Numbered from the stretch's first letter, positions 26,563 through 35,089 are shown. The stretch: 44,569 nt of DNA from Cuspidothrix issatschenkoi CHARLIE-1 (GCF_002934005.1 NZ_PGEM01000131.1:1-44569); one strand, 5' to 3'. The notes: generated by a model from the letters alone, not told the origin. Numbers and translations: made by a program.

Positions 26563-27145
26563 GGTAAATTTTGAGAAAAAAGACAATGATACACCATCTT
26601 ACTTTGAGGATGATCATAAAAAGAGTCAGAATTCAAGATCCAGGAATCACTAAAGATTTTACAAAAAGCAAATATTCAGTTGAGAGGATAAGATCCCCCC
26701 TTTTTATGAATTGATTTACAGTATTTGTAAGAGATACCTTGAATCAGTTCAGATATTGTTGAGATATTGAAACTTTTTCAGTGTCTAAAACTAATACTTT
26801 AGACATAATATTTTGCTCCGAAGAGCCTCCCATTTTGGAGTAATGTTAGCTTTGACAATGTTAGAGGTCGGTAACTATCTTAAAAGCACTGGTTTAACCC
26901 TTAAGCCTGTTTAACTTTTAAGTTCTAGAACAGGGAACTAGCTACGCATTCTCTGGTAGGTCTTTGACTCTTACCTCTAAGCTAGTTCGGTTAAGAACTA
27001 AGTCCAACTAGGCTTTTACAAGCCCTCACTTACCCGAAGGGTAAGTGATGGGTGGTTGACTTTCCCTAGAGGTCTAATAGATGTAGATATAGTCTAGATT
27101 ATGCCACAATAGCGAAATTAGGTAAAAGCATTAGGAGTTTTAGTT
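26563..27145. other. long intergenic region between dapL and leuS
   Basis: About 580 nt between divergent genes. The first 240 nt are AT-rich and unremarkable. The remainder (about 26822-27060) has a different base composition and strong secondary-structure potential, listed separately. No protein gene is seen. Confidence 0.6.
26822..27060 (+). ncRNA. candidate structured RNA or mobile-element remnant upstream of leuS
   Basis: A non-coding stretch dense in inverted repeats. GAACTAGCT (26935-26943) pairs with AGCTAGTTC (26980-26988) around an inner GGTAGG/CTTACC stem. TCACTTACCC (27026-27035) pairs perfectly with GGGTAAGTGA (27039-27048) over a GAA loop, and CCC/GGG extends it to 13 pairs with one bulge. 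Smaller pairings occur at 26812-26840 and 26921-26931. The last hairpin is followed by TGGTTGAC, reminiscent of right ends of IS200/IS605-type elements and their guide-RNA relatives. It could be a leuS leader, an orphan omega/HEARO-like RNA or a MITE. I did not match it to a named family, and strand is assumed from leuS. Confidence 0.4.
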
Positions 27146-29725
27146 GTGGAGTCCCCCGAAAAAACGTCATACCAACCGGCTACAATTGAGGAAAAATGGC
27201 AACAAACATGGTTAGAACTTGGCTTAGATAAAACGCCTCAAGACCAAAACAAGCCCAAATTCTACGCGCTTTCCATGTTTCCCTACCCGTCCGGTAGCTT
27301 GCACATGGGTCACGTCCGTAACTATACAATTACAGATGTGATCGCCCGCCTCAAACGGATGCAAGGGTATCGGGTATTACATCCAATGGGTTGGGATGCT
27401 TTCGGACTACCCGCAGAAAACGCCGCCATTGATCGAGGTGTACCCCCTGCTAAATGGACATATCAAAATATTGCCCAAATGCGGCAACAATTACAACGTC
27501 TGGGTTTATCCTTAGATTGGGAAACTGAACTTGCTACCTGTTCCCCCGATTATTACAAATGGACGCAATGGATATTTCTACAATTTTTACAAGCAGGTTT
27601 AGCATATCAAAGAGAAGCTGCAGTTAATTGGGATCCTATTGACCAAACTGTATTAGCAAACGAACAAGTTGATAATGAAGGACGTTCTTGGCGCAGTGGT
27701 GCAATAGTAGAACGTAAATTACTGCGTCAATGGTTTTTCAAAATTACTGACTACGCCGAAGAATTATTAAATGACTTAGATAAACTCGCAGGTTGGCCAG
27801 AACGAGTTAAGTTAATGCAAGCCAACTGGATCGGAAAATCCACAGGTGCATATTTAGAATTTCCTATTGTTGGTGCAGAGGAAAAAATTGGCGTTTATAC
27901 CACCCGTCCAGACACCGTTTATGGTGTAAGTTACGTCGTTTTAGCCCCAGAACACCCCTTAACTCAAGTTGTCACCACTTCCGAACAAAAAGCAGCCGTA
28001 GAAGCCTTTATTAAAGAAGTTAGCAACCAAAGCGAGTTAGAAAGAACCGCAGAAGACAAACCAAAACGGGGTATTCCTACCGGGGGAAAAGCTATTAACC
28101 CCTTCACCGGTGAAGAAGTACCGATTTGGATTGCAGATTATGTACTCTATGAATATGGTACAGGTGCGGTGATGGGTGTACCTGCCCATGATGTGCGAGA
28201 TTTCAAGTTTGCCAAAGAACAGAATTTAGCAATTAAAGTAGTAATTGTCCCGGAAATTGGTGCAGAAGAAACTTTAAAATCAGCCTATACAGAAGCGGGA
28301 ATTTTAGTTAATTCTGGTGACTTCAATGGGATGAATTCTGTAGATGGGAAAAAGGCAATTATCGAATTTGCCCAAAAACAAAATTTTGGTAAATTAAGAA
28401 TACAATATCGCCTCAGAGATTGGTTAATTTCTCGACAACGTTATTGGGGCGCACCTATCCCTGTTATTCATTGTCCTAATTGTGGAATTGTGCCAGTACC
28501 AGAAAAAGATTTACCTGTACAATTACCGGAAGATATTGAATTAAGTGGCCGTGGTGGTTCACCTTTAGCACAATTAGAAAGTTGGGTAAATGTGCCTTGT
28601 CCAACTTGCGGCACTCCTGCGAAACGGGAAACCGATACAATGGATACATTTATTGATTCTTCTTGGTATTTCTTGCGTTATTCTGATGCCAAAAATGAAG
28701 AAAAGATTTTTAATTCTGGTAAAGTAAATGACTGGATGCCTGTAGATCAATATGTAGGAGGAATTGAACACGCAATTTTGCATTTATTGTATTCGCGGTT
28801 CTTCACCAAAGTATTAAGAGATAGAGGTTTATTTAACTTCGATGAACCATTTCAAAAGTTATTAACTCAGGGAATGGTACAGGGTTTAACTTACATGAAC
28901 CCAAAAAAAAGTGGTAAGGATAAATGGATTCCTTCTCATTTAGTTGATGCTAATAATCCTATAGATCCCCAAACTGGAGAACCTTTACAACGTCTCTATG
29001 CTACCATGTCTAAATCAAAAGGCAATGGTGTTGCACCGGAAGATGTGATTAATAAATATGGCATTGATACGGCGCGAATGTTCATTTTATTTAAAGCACC
29101 TCCAGAAAAAGATTTAGAATGGGATGAGGCAGATGTTGAGGGACAATTCCGCTTTTTAAATCGCGTTTGGCGGTTGGTTACAGATTATGCTGCGGCGGGA
29201 GTTTGTAAACAGAAAGCTGAAATTGATAAGTTAAGTAAAGAGGAAAAAGATTTAAGGAGAGCGATTCATTTAGCAATTCAAGCAATTACGGAAGATGTGG
29301 AAGATGAATATCAATTCAATACCGCAATTTCGGAATTAATGAAGTTAAGTAATGCCCTGACTGATGCTAAGTGTAATAATTCCCCAATTTATGCGGAAGG
29401 GATTCTAACTTTGGTGATTATGTTAGCACCTTTTGCTCCCCATATTGCTGATGAATTATGGCATTTGTTGGGGAATAAGGGGACGGTACATACACAAGTT
29501 TGGCCGAGTTTTGATCCTGTGGCTTTGATAGCTGATGAGATTACTTTGGTAATTCAAATTATGGGTAAAACTCGCGGTTCTATTCAAGTTCCTTCCCAGT
29601 TAGATAAGGCTGAGTTGGAGAAGTATGCAAGGGAGTCTGAGGTGGCGAAGCGTTATATTGAAGGGAAGGAAATTAAGAAGGCGATTGTTGTTCCTGGTAA
29701 GTTGGTGAATTTCGTTTTGGGTTAG
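27146..29725 (+). CDS. leuS: leucyl-tRNA synthetase
   Basis: An 859-residue class Ia aminoacyl-tRNA synthetase that charges tRNA-Leu in the cytoplasm. The HIGH-type motif is in [17 protein letters not shown] (about 47-63). The editing domain contains TTRPDTVYG and [11 protein letters not shown]. The zinc-like knuckle has CPNCG and CPTCG, and the KMSKS-type motif is [10 protein letters not shown] (about 620-629). The anticodon-binding and C-terminal domains are present, ending in [15 protein letters not shown]. Full length. It begins with GTG; AGGAG lies 9 nt upstream. A structured non-coding region precedes it. Confidence 0.97.
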   Translation: MESPEKTSYQPATIEEKWQQTWLELGLDKTPQDQNKPKFYALSMFPYPSGSLHMGHVRNYTITDVIARLKRMQGYRVLHPMGWDAFGLPAENAAIDRGVPPAKWTYQNIAQMRQQLQRLGLSLDWETELATCSPDYYKWTQWIFLQFLQAGLAYQREAAVNWDPIDQTVLANEQVDNEGRSWRSGAIVERKLLRQWFFKITDYAEELLNDLDKLAGWPERVKLMQANWIGKSTGAYLEFPIVGAEEKIGVYTTRPDTVYGVSYVVLAPEHPLTQVVTTSEQKAAVEAFIKEVSNQSELERTAEDKPKRGIPTGGKAINPFTGEEVPIWIADYVLYEYGTGAVMGVPAHDVRDFKFAKEQNLAIKVVIVPEIGAEETLKSAYTEAGILVNSGDFNGMNSVDGKKAIIEFAQKQNFGKLRIQYRLRDWLISRQRYWGAPIPVIHCPNCGIVPVPEKDLPVQLPEDIELSGRGGSPLAQLESWVNVPCPTCGTPAKRETDTMDTFIDSSWYFLRYSDAKNEEKIFNSGKVNDWMPVDQYVGGIEHAILHLLYSRFFTKVLRDRGLFNFDEPFQKLLTQGMVQGLTYMNPKKSGKDKWIPSHLVDANNPIDPQTGEPLQRLYATMSKSKGNGVAPEDVINKYGIDTARMFILFKAPPEKDLEWDEADVEGQFRFLNRVWRLVTDYAAAGVCKQKAEIDKLSKEEKDLRRAIHLAIQAITEDVEDEYQFNTAISELMKLSNALTDAKCNNSPIYAEGILTLVIMLAPFAPHIADELWHLLGNKGTVHTQVWPSFDPVALIADEITLVIQIMGKTRGSIQVPSQLDKAELEKYARESEVAKRYIEGKEIKKAIVVPGKLVNFVLG

Positions 29726-29731
29726 GTTTTT

Positions 29732-29849
29732 TGTAGGTTGGGATGGACTACCACTTTCTCTAATATACAAGGTTGGGTTGCATTTCATTTAACCCAATCT
29801 ATTTGTTATTATTGTTAATGTTGGGTTTCCTTACGTCAACCCAACCTAC
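29732..29849. repeat. palindromic repeat, GTAGGTTGGG family (long copy)
   Basis: Starts TTGTAGGTTGGG and ends CAACCCAACCTAC. Inside are two hairpins (GGTTGGGTTGCA...TTAACCCAATC and TGTTGGGTTT...CAACCCAACC). It marks the left edge of the accessory island, just after leuS. Confidence 0.8.
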
Positions 29850-29891
29850 GTACAACAAGGTATAAACAATATCATGAAGTAGAGTTTAAAA

Positions 29892-30416
29892 ATGGAAAAT
29901 ATACAAACAATTGGTAATTCGCTTGTTACAGAAATAGAATTTCAGAAATATATTGCGGAATTAGAGGATTACTACGAGAAAAAGTTAACTAACTTTGCTA
30001 TAAACGTATACCGAGAAAGGATTAGTCAGTGTCAAGAAATGGATGATAAATCTCTGCAAATAGCTGTAACTAAGTGTATAAATAATCATGCCTGTGGTGA
30101 AAAATTCTTTCCATCTGCGGAGATGTTAATTCAATATGGACTAGAAAATAATGCTGAAAAAGAAATGAATAAAACTGTAAATTATTTGGAACAGATTGAA
30201 TTATTAAAGAAGTCTGATGAAATTATAGCGATGTCAGTTTGGACAAAAGACAATATAGCAGAAATGTTAGTTAGTAATGGATATACTGATAGTGATGAAA
30301 ATATATTGGCTACTATTGATGAAATTATTGGACTACTCGGCAAAAATGACGCTCATCACAAATTTATTCTGGAAATTGCTATTGGCAGAGCTAAGAAGGA
30401 TGGAGCAATCAAGTAG
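29892..30416 (+). CDS. hypothetical protein (174 residues), paired with an HNH gene
   Basis: A soluble, acidic, mainly helical protein of 174 residues. The N-terminal half (YYEKKLTNFAINVYRERIS, LQIAVTKCINN, then KFFPSAEMLIQYG) has a layout reminiscent of small helical replication-loader-like proteins, but I cannot assign it. The C-terminal half is highly charged, ending HHKFILEIAIGRAKKDG. Codon use is AT-rich like its neighbours. The HNH gene starts 21 nt after its stop, across a half-copy of the palindromic repeat. Function unknown; context suggests a defence or mobile-element module. Confidence 0.6.
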   Translation: MENIQTIGNSLVTEIEFQKYIAELEDYYEKKLTNFAINVYRERISQCQEMDDKSLQIAVTKCINNHACGEKFFPSAEMLIQYGLENNAEKEMNKTVNYLEQIELLKKSDEIIAMSVWTKDNIAEMLVSNGYTDSDENILATIDEIIGLLGKNDAHHKFILEIAIGRAKKDGAIK

Positions 30417-30440
30417 TTTGTAAATTGTGTTAAATAAATG
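30414..30440. repeat. half-copy of the GTAGGTTGGG repeat bridging two genes
   Basis: TAGTTTGTAAATTGTGTTAA followed by ATAAATG runs from the stop codon of the 174-residue gene to the start codon of the HNH gene. It aligns with the left half of the long repeat (TAGTTTGTAGGTTAGGTTAA, then ATAAAATG). Confidence 0.6.
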
Positions 30441-31235
30441 GATTCACGCGACGATTTTCCTAAAAGAATTAAAGATTTGCTTGCGAAACGTGTTGGTTAT
30501 CGCTGTTCTAACCCCTCCTGCCGTAAGCTTACCAGTGGTCCTCACAAAGATTCAGAAAAGGCAGTCAATGTTGGAGTTGCTGCACACATCACAGCAGCAT
30601 CACCTAAAGGTCCCCGTTATGATAAATCATTGTCTTGTGAACAGCGCAAATCAATAAATAATGGAGTTTGGTTATGTGGAACCTGCTCCACACTTGTGGA
30701 CAATGATCGAGATCGCTACACTATAGAAGAGCTAAATCGCTGGAAGCAAGAAGCTGAAGCTGAAGCAAAACTTGAAATTGAAGGTAAATCTACTAAAGTA
30801 GTTGTTTCAGATCATCTATTTGAGAAAAAGATAGAAGCTTATCAGAAGTTATTTTATGCTGTAAAAAAAGCTTCTAGCATCATTATCGATCTTTTTGAGA
30901 TAGAAGAGTTATCAAATGAAAATAAGGAAGCAATAGCTTTTAAGGTCGGTTTAGAAATTGCTAAATTGGCGGATTCTGAAAGTTTTTTCTTGGATGATGA
31001 AGTTATTGTTCATACAGTCGGTGCTTTTGTTGGAGTGGAAGATATCTTTGCTATAACTGACTCTGTTATGCGTCAATATCAAATTAATAAATTTAGAAAA
31101 AATATTAGAAATGCTTACAGAATGATTGAATCAATTAGAGATACTCGAAAATTAGATCGATCAATTAAAAGTCCGATTGTTGACTATTTTGAGTCTTTGA
31201 AAGAAATCCAAGATAAAGAGGATCAAATTTTTTAG
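30438..31235 (+). CDS. HNH-endonuclease-like protein (zinc-finger HNH domain, helical C-terminus)
   Basis: A 265-residue protein. Residues about 8-110 form an HNH-like domain seen in many defence-associated proteins: FPKRIKDLLAKRVGYRCSNP, CSNPSC, the GVAAHITAASPKGPRYD motif with the first His, NNGVWLCGTC, LVDNDRDRYTIEEL and RWKQEAE. Two CxxC-type pairs should bind zinc. The remaining roughly 150 residues are helical and unrecognised, and could be the sensing or partner-binding part. It probably cuts nucleic acid. Its start lies at the edge of a half-repeat, and a full repeat follows the stop. Nuclease class is fairly secure; target and trigger are unknown. Confidence 0.8.
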   Translation: MDSRDDFPKRIKDLLAKRVGYRCSNPSCRKLTSGPHKDSEKAVNVGVAAHITAASPKGPRYDKSLSCEQRKSINNGVWLCGTCSTLVDNDRDRYTIEELNRWKQEAEAEAKLEIEGKSTKVVVSDHLFEKKIEAYQKLFYAVKKASSIIIDLFEIEELSNENKEAIAFKVGLEIAKLADSESFFLDDEVIVHTVGAFVGVEDIFAITDSVMRQYQINKFRKNIRNAYRMIESIRDTRKLDRSIKSPIVDYFESLKEIQDKEDQIF

Positions 31236-31322
31236 TTTGTAGGTTAAGTTAAATGAAATGCAACCCAACACATTTATAATTATTAGTTGATGTTGGGTTT
31301 CGTTCCTCAACCCAACCTACAG
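31236..31322. repeat. palindromic repeat, GTAGGTTGGG family (full copy)
   Basis: Begins TTTGTAGGTTAAGTTAAATG directly after the HNH stop codon and ends CAACCCAACCTACAG. Two hairpins are separated by an AT-rich centre. It separates the HNH module from the DUF262-HEPN module. Confidence 0.8.
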
Positions 31323-31371
31323 ATTGATATAATCAAATAATGACAATTACCCATAGTTAACGGTAAATAAC

Positions 31372-32451
31372 ATGGATACTGAAAAACTAACAATACAAAT
31401 CGAAGAACAGAGAAATTTATTACACACCGATAGACTTGATGTATCTTTCGGTGAAATAATGGGTATGTATGAACGCCAGGAAATAGTTATTAAACCTGCA
31501 TTTCAAAGATATTTTCGTTGGGATATAGAACAGAGAACACGCTTTATTGAATCTATACTTTTAGGTATTCCCATTCCTCCCATATTTGTAGCTGAAGACA
31601 GTGAAGGAGTATGGGAATTAGTGGACGGTTTGCAAAGAATTTCTACTGTACTTTCCTTTTTTGGAGTTTTGAAAAGCGAAGATGAAGGTATTAGGAAAAA
31701 TAACAATTGGATGTTAACAGCAGGTGAAAAAGTTGAATCTTTGGAAGGATTCACTTATGAAAGTATACCAAATAAATTTCGATTAAATTTAAAAAGAGCT
31801 AATTGTAGAGTAGAAATTCTCAGAACCAATAGTAATTATGATATGCGTTTTGAACTTTTTAATAGATTGAATACTGGTGGTTCTCCGTTGACTACTCAGG
31901 AGATTAGAAATTGTATTTACAGGGATATTTCACCTAAGTTTAATGATTTTCTTAAAGAACTTGCAGCTAATCAAGATTTTCGGACATTAATTGATTTAAG
32001 TCATGAGCAATATGAGCAATTATATGATGAAGAATTGGCTTTGAGATTTATTTCTCTTTACAAAAATATCAAAAAAGTCCGCACCAGTATTTCACAACAC
32101 ATGACTAAATTTATGAAAGATGCTTTAGAAAATGAGAATTTTGATTATGAAGGTTACAGAAAGATATTTACTCAAGTATTTGCATTGCTGAAACCGTTAG
32201 GAAGAGAAATTTTTCGTCAAAAAGATGGAAATTTTGCCACTGCTCTTTATGATGTGATTACGATTGGTGTAGGTGAAAATTATGATTATTACAAATCTCA
32301 AGATTTAGAAATAATACGGAATAAACTTAAAGAAGTTGATAAAGACTCTGTTTTAATCAAGTTTTCCCGAAGAGGAGGAAATAATCAAAAAGACAGAATT
32401 ATCAATCGTCTGACAGAAGCAAAGAGAATATTTGGAAACATCAATAAATAA
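31372..32451 (+). CDS. DUF262 (GmrSD/ParB-fold) domain protein
   Basis: A 359-residue DUF262 protein. The ParB/sulfiredoxin-like fold shows KPAFQRYFRWDIEQRTRFIESILLG, IPPIFV and the signature VDGLQRISTV (DGQQR type). LFNRLNTGGSPLTTQEIRNC follows, with a helical C-terminus. In GmrSD-type restriction enzymes this domain hydrolyses nucleotide and drives cleavage of modified DNA; the DUF1524 HNH partner of GmrSD is absent here. Instead the gene overlaps by one base (TAATG) the start of a HEPN gene, implying translational coupling and a two-protein module, probably for phage defence or toxin control. Confidence 0.88.
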   Translation: MDTEKLTIQIEEQRNLLHTDRLDVSFGEIMGMYERQEIVIKPAFQRYFRWDIEQRTRFIESILLGIPIPPIFVAEDSEGVWELVDGLQRISTVLSFFGVLKSEDEGIRKNNNWMLTAGEKVESLEGFTYESIPNKFRLNLKRANCRVEILRTNSNYDMRFELFNRLNTGGSPLTTQEIRNCIYRDISPKFNDFLKELAANQDFRTLIDLSHEQYEQLYDEELALRFISLYKNIKKVRTSISQHMTKFMKDALENENFDYEGYRKIFTQVFALLKPLGREIFRQKDGNFATALYDVITIGVGENYDYYKSQDLEIIRNKLKEVDKDSVLIKFSRRGGNNQKDRIINRLTEAKRIFGNINK

Positions 32452-33119
32452 TGACTAATCAGATCACTCTTTTAGAACAAGAAATAATGTCAGACATTGA
32501 GGAAAGAAGAGAGTTAATGTCATGGTTAAAATTGCTGTGCGCTAGATATGGATTTTCAAACACAGATGAGGAATTATTTCTTTATTATTCAATACCCATA
32601 GTTTATGCTACTTGGGAAGGTTTTATTCAAACCTCTTTTCAAATATATGTTCGAGAATTAAATAAATTAGAACTTACTATTGATCAAGTGTGTGACTCAA
32701 TAATAATATATCATATTGAATCTAAATTTCCCCAATTTAAACAATATCCAGATGCAGAGAAATTTAAGAAAAAAGTAAATTTCTTTAATAAGTTGGGGGT
32801 GTTTTATAAAACTAATCCACTGGAAATTAATCCAAATATAAATACAGAAAGCAATGTTGGTTTTAAGGTTTTAAATAGAATACTAACTGATTTCAATTTA
32901 GATAAAATTCCAGAATATCCAGAACCTAGATATTCATTAGAAGAAGAACTCGATAAATTTCTCCTCAAAATTAGAAATACAGTTGCTCATGGACAACAAA
33001 GTTCTATAGTAGTCAAGAGAGAAGATTTAGAAAGAGCAATTAAACTGGTTGATAAACTTATGGATTTAGTGTTTGATAGAATTAAAACTGGGTTTATCAA
33101 TCGGTCATATCTTAAATAG
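32451..33119 (+). CDS. HEPN-domain protein, MAE_28990/MAE_18760-like
   Basis: A 222-residue helical protein of the HEPN superfamily. An N-terminal part with YSIPIVYATWEGFIQTSFQIYV is followed near the C-terminus by the R-x4-H motif RNTVAHG (Arg175, His180), the usual catalytic signature of HEPN ribonucleases. The pattern fits the MAE_28990-like group described from cyanobacteria. Its ATG overlaps the stop of the DUF262 gene, so the two should be made together. HEPN nucleases commonly act as toxins or abortive-infection effectors; that role here is inference from family and linkage. Confidence 0.83.
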   Translation: MTNQITLLEQEIMSDIEERRELMSWLKLLCARYGFSNTDEELFLYYSIPIVYATWEGFIQTSFQIYVRELNKLELTIDQVCDSIIIYHIESKFPQFKQYPDAEKFKKKVNFFNKLGVFYKTNPLEINPNINTESNVGFKVLNRILTDFNLDKIPEYPEPRYSLEEELDKFLLKIRNTVAHGQQSSIVVKREDLERAIKLVDKLMDLVFDRIKTGFINRSYLK

Positions 33120-33147
33120 TTTGTAAGTTGGGTTAATAAAATGCAAA
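33117..33147. repeat. half-copy of the GTAGGTTGGG repeat supplying a start codon
   Basis: TAGTTTGTAAGTTGGGTTAA followed by TAAAATGCAAACC joins the HEPN stop codon to the antitoxin start. The ATGCAA that opens the antitoxin frame corresponds to ATGCAACCC inside intact repeat copies. Confidence 0.65.
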
Positions 33148-33395
33148 CCAGAAAAGTGAATCTTATTACTTCCGATCAATTAACTATACAAGAAGCAGCT
33201 AAAATTCTCAATGTTTCCCATGCTTATCTGACCCAATTATTAGAATCTGGTGAAATTCCTGATCATAAAGTAGGAAATACTCGCAGAATATTCTATCAAG
33301 ATTTAATAGATTATAAAAATATAATTGATGCTAAACGTCAGGAAACTTTAGCAGAATTAGCAAAGCAAGCTCAAGAATTAAATATGGGATATTAA
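33141..33395 (+). CDS. excisionase/MerR-type helix-turn-helix antitoxin, probably N-terminally shortened
   Basis: An 84-residue protein with one HTH_17 (excisionase-like) DNA-binding domain: LTIQEAAKILNVSHAYLTQLLESG, then IPDHKVGNTRRIFYQDLIDYK. It directly precedes a PIN toxin gene with no gap (TAAATG), the classical antitoxin-toxin order, and should bind its own promoter and neutralise the toxin. Relatives that I recall carry about 50-60 more residues before this domain. Here the frame begins in a half-repeat, so a repeat insertion may have removed that part. Family firm; truncation inferred. Confidence 0.8.
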   Translation: MQTRKVNLITSDQLTIQEAAKILNVSHAYLTQLLESGEIPDHKVGNTRRIFYQDLIDYKNIIDAKRQETLAELAKQAQELNMGY

Positions 33396-33965
33396 ATGCA
33401 AGCAATTGGTTTAATCGTTGTTTATGATGCTTGTGTTTTATATCCTGCACCCCTCAGAGATTTTTTGATGTGGTTAGCTTTAACTGATTTATTTCAGGCG
33501 AAATGGACTGATAAAATCCATGAGGAATGGATGAATAATGTTTTAAAAAATCGTCCTGATCTGACTTATAAACAGTTAGAAAGAACGAAACAGTTAATGA
33601 ATCAAAATGTTCGGGATTGTTTAGTAACAGGATATGAACAATTAATTGCTGAATTAGAACTTCCAGATGCAGATGATCGTCATGTTTTAGCAGCAGCTAT
33701 TAAAAGTGATGCTGAAGTAATTGTTACTTTTAATTTGAAAGATTTTCCATCTGAATATATTGGAAGATATGGTATTAAAGCACAACATCCAGATGATTTT
33801 ATTTTGAATTTAATTAATCTTAATTCTGAGCTTTTTTGTCAAGCATTTAAAAATCAATTGAATACTTTAAAAAATCCGCCAATGACATCAGATCAATTAT
33901 TAGATATTTTAATTAAACAACAACTTACTAAATCTATGGCGATTTTGCAAGAATTACTCTTGTAG
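33396..33965 (+). CDS. PIN-domain toxin (VapC-like ribonuclease)
   Basis: A 189-residue PIN-domain protein. Acidic active-site residues are visible in VVYDACVLYPAPLRDFLM, IHEEWMNNV, LPDADDRHVLAAAI and VTFNLKDFP, so a metal-dependent ribonuclease centre looks complete. PIN toxins cut RNA (tRNA, rRNA or mRNA) and are held in check by the antitoxin encoded immediately upstream. The last codons CTC TTG TAG run into a palindromic repeat, whose GTAG supplies the stop codon; the C-terminus may therefore differ from the ancestral one. Confidence 0.88.
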   Translation: MQAIGLIVVYDACVLYPAPLRDFLMWLALTDLFQAKWTDKIHEEWMNNVLKNRPDLTYKQLERTKQLMNQNVRDCLVTGYEQLIAELELPDADDRHVLAAAIKSDAEVIVTFNLKDFPSEYIGRYGIKAQHPDDFILNLINLNSELFCQAFKNQLNTLKNPPMTSDQLLDILIKQQLTKSMAILQELLL

Positions 33966-34044
33966 GTTAGGTTAAATGAAATGCAACCCAACATATTTAT
34001 TATTTTTGGTTGATGTTGGGTTTCCTTGCGTCAACCCAACCTAC
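33961..34044. repeat. palindromic repeat, GTAGGTTGGG family (full copy)
   Basis: Starts TGTAGGTTAGGTTAAATG and ends CAACCCAACCTAC. Its first GTAG forms the stop codon of the PIN toxin gene. It separates that module from the small-protein/HNH pair. Confidence 0.8.
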
Positions 34045-34088
34045 TTAATAGTATAATTGATAAATAACAGATATCCTTAATTAGCATT

Positions 34089-34451
34089 ATGACTACAGTT
34101 GCTATTGTACCTATATCAAATGCCAATGGAGAAAGGTCTTATCGCGCTATTGCTGGAAATAAACAGTCTGTTGGCAAAACTGCCGGTCAAGCTTTAGATG
34201 CTTTGACTATACAGTTAGGTGAAGTTGAATTTCGAGCATTATTAATTATAGATAACTTTCATCCTGATCAATTTTTCACTAATGAGCAAAAACAACGTTT
34301 ATCCGACTTAATGAGTATGTGGAGAACAGCAAGAGATGAAGGACAAACTCTTCCCCCAGAAATCCAACTTGAATTAGATAATCTTGTTGATGCTGAACTC
34401 AATGCTGCTACAGCCAGAACTGCATCTTTAGCACAAAAGTTGAGTCAATGA
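34089..34451 (+). CDS. conserved hypothetical protein paired with HNH nuclease
   Basis: A 120-residue soluble protein. The N-terminal part (IVPISNANGERSYRAIAGNK, then TAGQALDAL) is strand-rich, followed by FRALLIIDNFHPDQFF and a helical acidic C-terminus. No named family is recognised. Its stop overlaps the start of an HNH nuclease gene (ATGA), so the two are translationally coupled. It could be an accessory or antitoxin-like partner; that is inference from gene order only. Confidence 0.7.
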   Translation: MTTVAIVPISNANGERSYRAIAGNKQSVGKTAGQALDALTIQLGEVEFRALLIIDNFHPDQFFTNEQKQRLSDLMSMWRTARDEGQTLPPEIQLELDNLVDAELNAATARTASLAQKLSQ

Positions 34452-34849
34452 ATCCATTTTATCATCTGGTAGCAGATCGCGCTTTTCATCGTTGTGAATA
34501 TTGTCATGCACCGGAATTAGTATTTAATTTTCCCTTTGAAGTTGAACATATTATTCCTACTTCTCGTGGAGGTGCTAATGTTGAAAGTAATTTAGCCCTT
34601 GCTTGTCGTTCTTGTAATTTGCGTAAAGGTTCTCGTCTTAGTGAAATAGATCCCGAATCTAATACAGAAGTATGTCTTTTTCATCCTAGAGAAGATATAT
34701 GGGAAGAGCATTTTCAAGTTTATTCTGAAACGGGTTTGATTATAGGTATAACACCTATCGGAAGAGTAACTGTAAACAGTTTAGATTTAAATAGTCAATC
34801 ACAAGTGATAGCAAGAAAATTATGGATTCGGTTGGGATTATTTCCGTAA
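34448..34849 (+). CDS. HNH endonuclease
   Basis: A 133-residue HNH nuclease. The zinc knuckle CEYC (about 16-19) is followed by FEVEHIIPTSRGGANVESNLALACRSCNLRKGSR, with the catalytic EHIIP His, the Asn of the second strand and the C-x2-C second zinc pair. A strand-rich C-terminus (TGLIIGITPIGRVTV) with IARKLWIRLGLFP is shared by a common cyanobacterial subgroup. It should nick or cut DNA. Translation is coupled to the preceding 120-residue gene through a 4-nt overlap. Confidence 0.9.
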   Translation: MNPFYHLVADRAFHRCEYCHAPELVFNFPFEVEHIIPTSRGGANVESNLALACRSCNLRKGSRLSEIDPESNTEVCLFHPREDIWEEHFQVYSETGLIIGITPIGRVTVNSLDLNSQSQVIARKLWIRLGLFP

Positions 34850-34880
34850 ACTTGGCAATTATATAAACTCATTTTAAGTT

Positions 34881-34920
34881 GTAGGTTAGCTTAAATGAAA
34901 TGCAACTTAACCTAACCTAC
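34881..34920. repeat. palindromic repeat, compact copy
   Basis: GTAGGTTAGCTTAA and TTAACCTAACCTAC arms around a 12-nt loop that still holds the ATGAAATGCAAC core. It is an internally deleted form of the long repeat. Confidence 0.75.
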
Positions 34921-35089
34921 AAATTTTGTATTCTTATTCACCTATTTTAAGTAGATATATTGAGGTAAAATAAAAAATTTATATTTTAGTATTACATTGA
35001 AAGCCGTTGTATATACTTAAACACCAAAAAGTCTGTTATTGAGTTACAAAATTATGTAAATCCTTGCAAAAATCTTGTATTATATCGTA

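Noticed and set aside
27062-27110. AGATATAGTC near 27086 resembling a group I intron S element
   Set aside because: No matching P, Q or R core elements or flanking tRNA/rRNA exon were found; a short match in AT-rich DNA is expected by chance.
30427-30657. 76-codon plus-strand frame at the start of the HNH gene
   Set aside because: Out of frame with the clear HNH domain encoded by the same DNA; the HNH frame has zinc and catalytic motifs.
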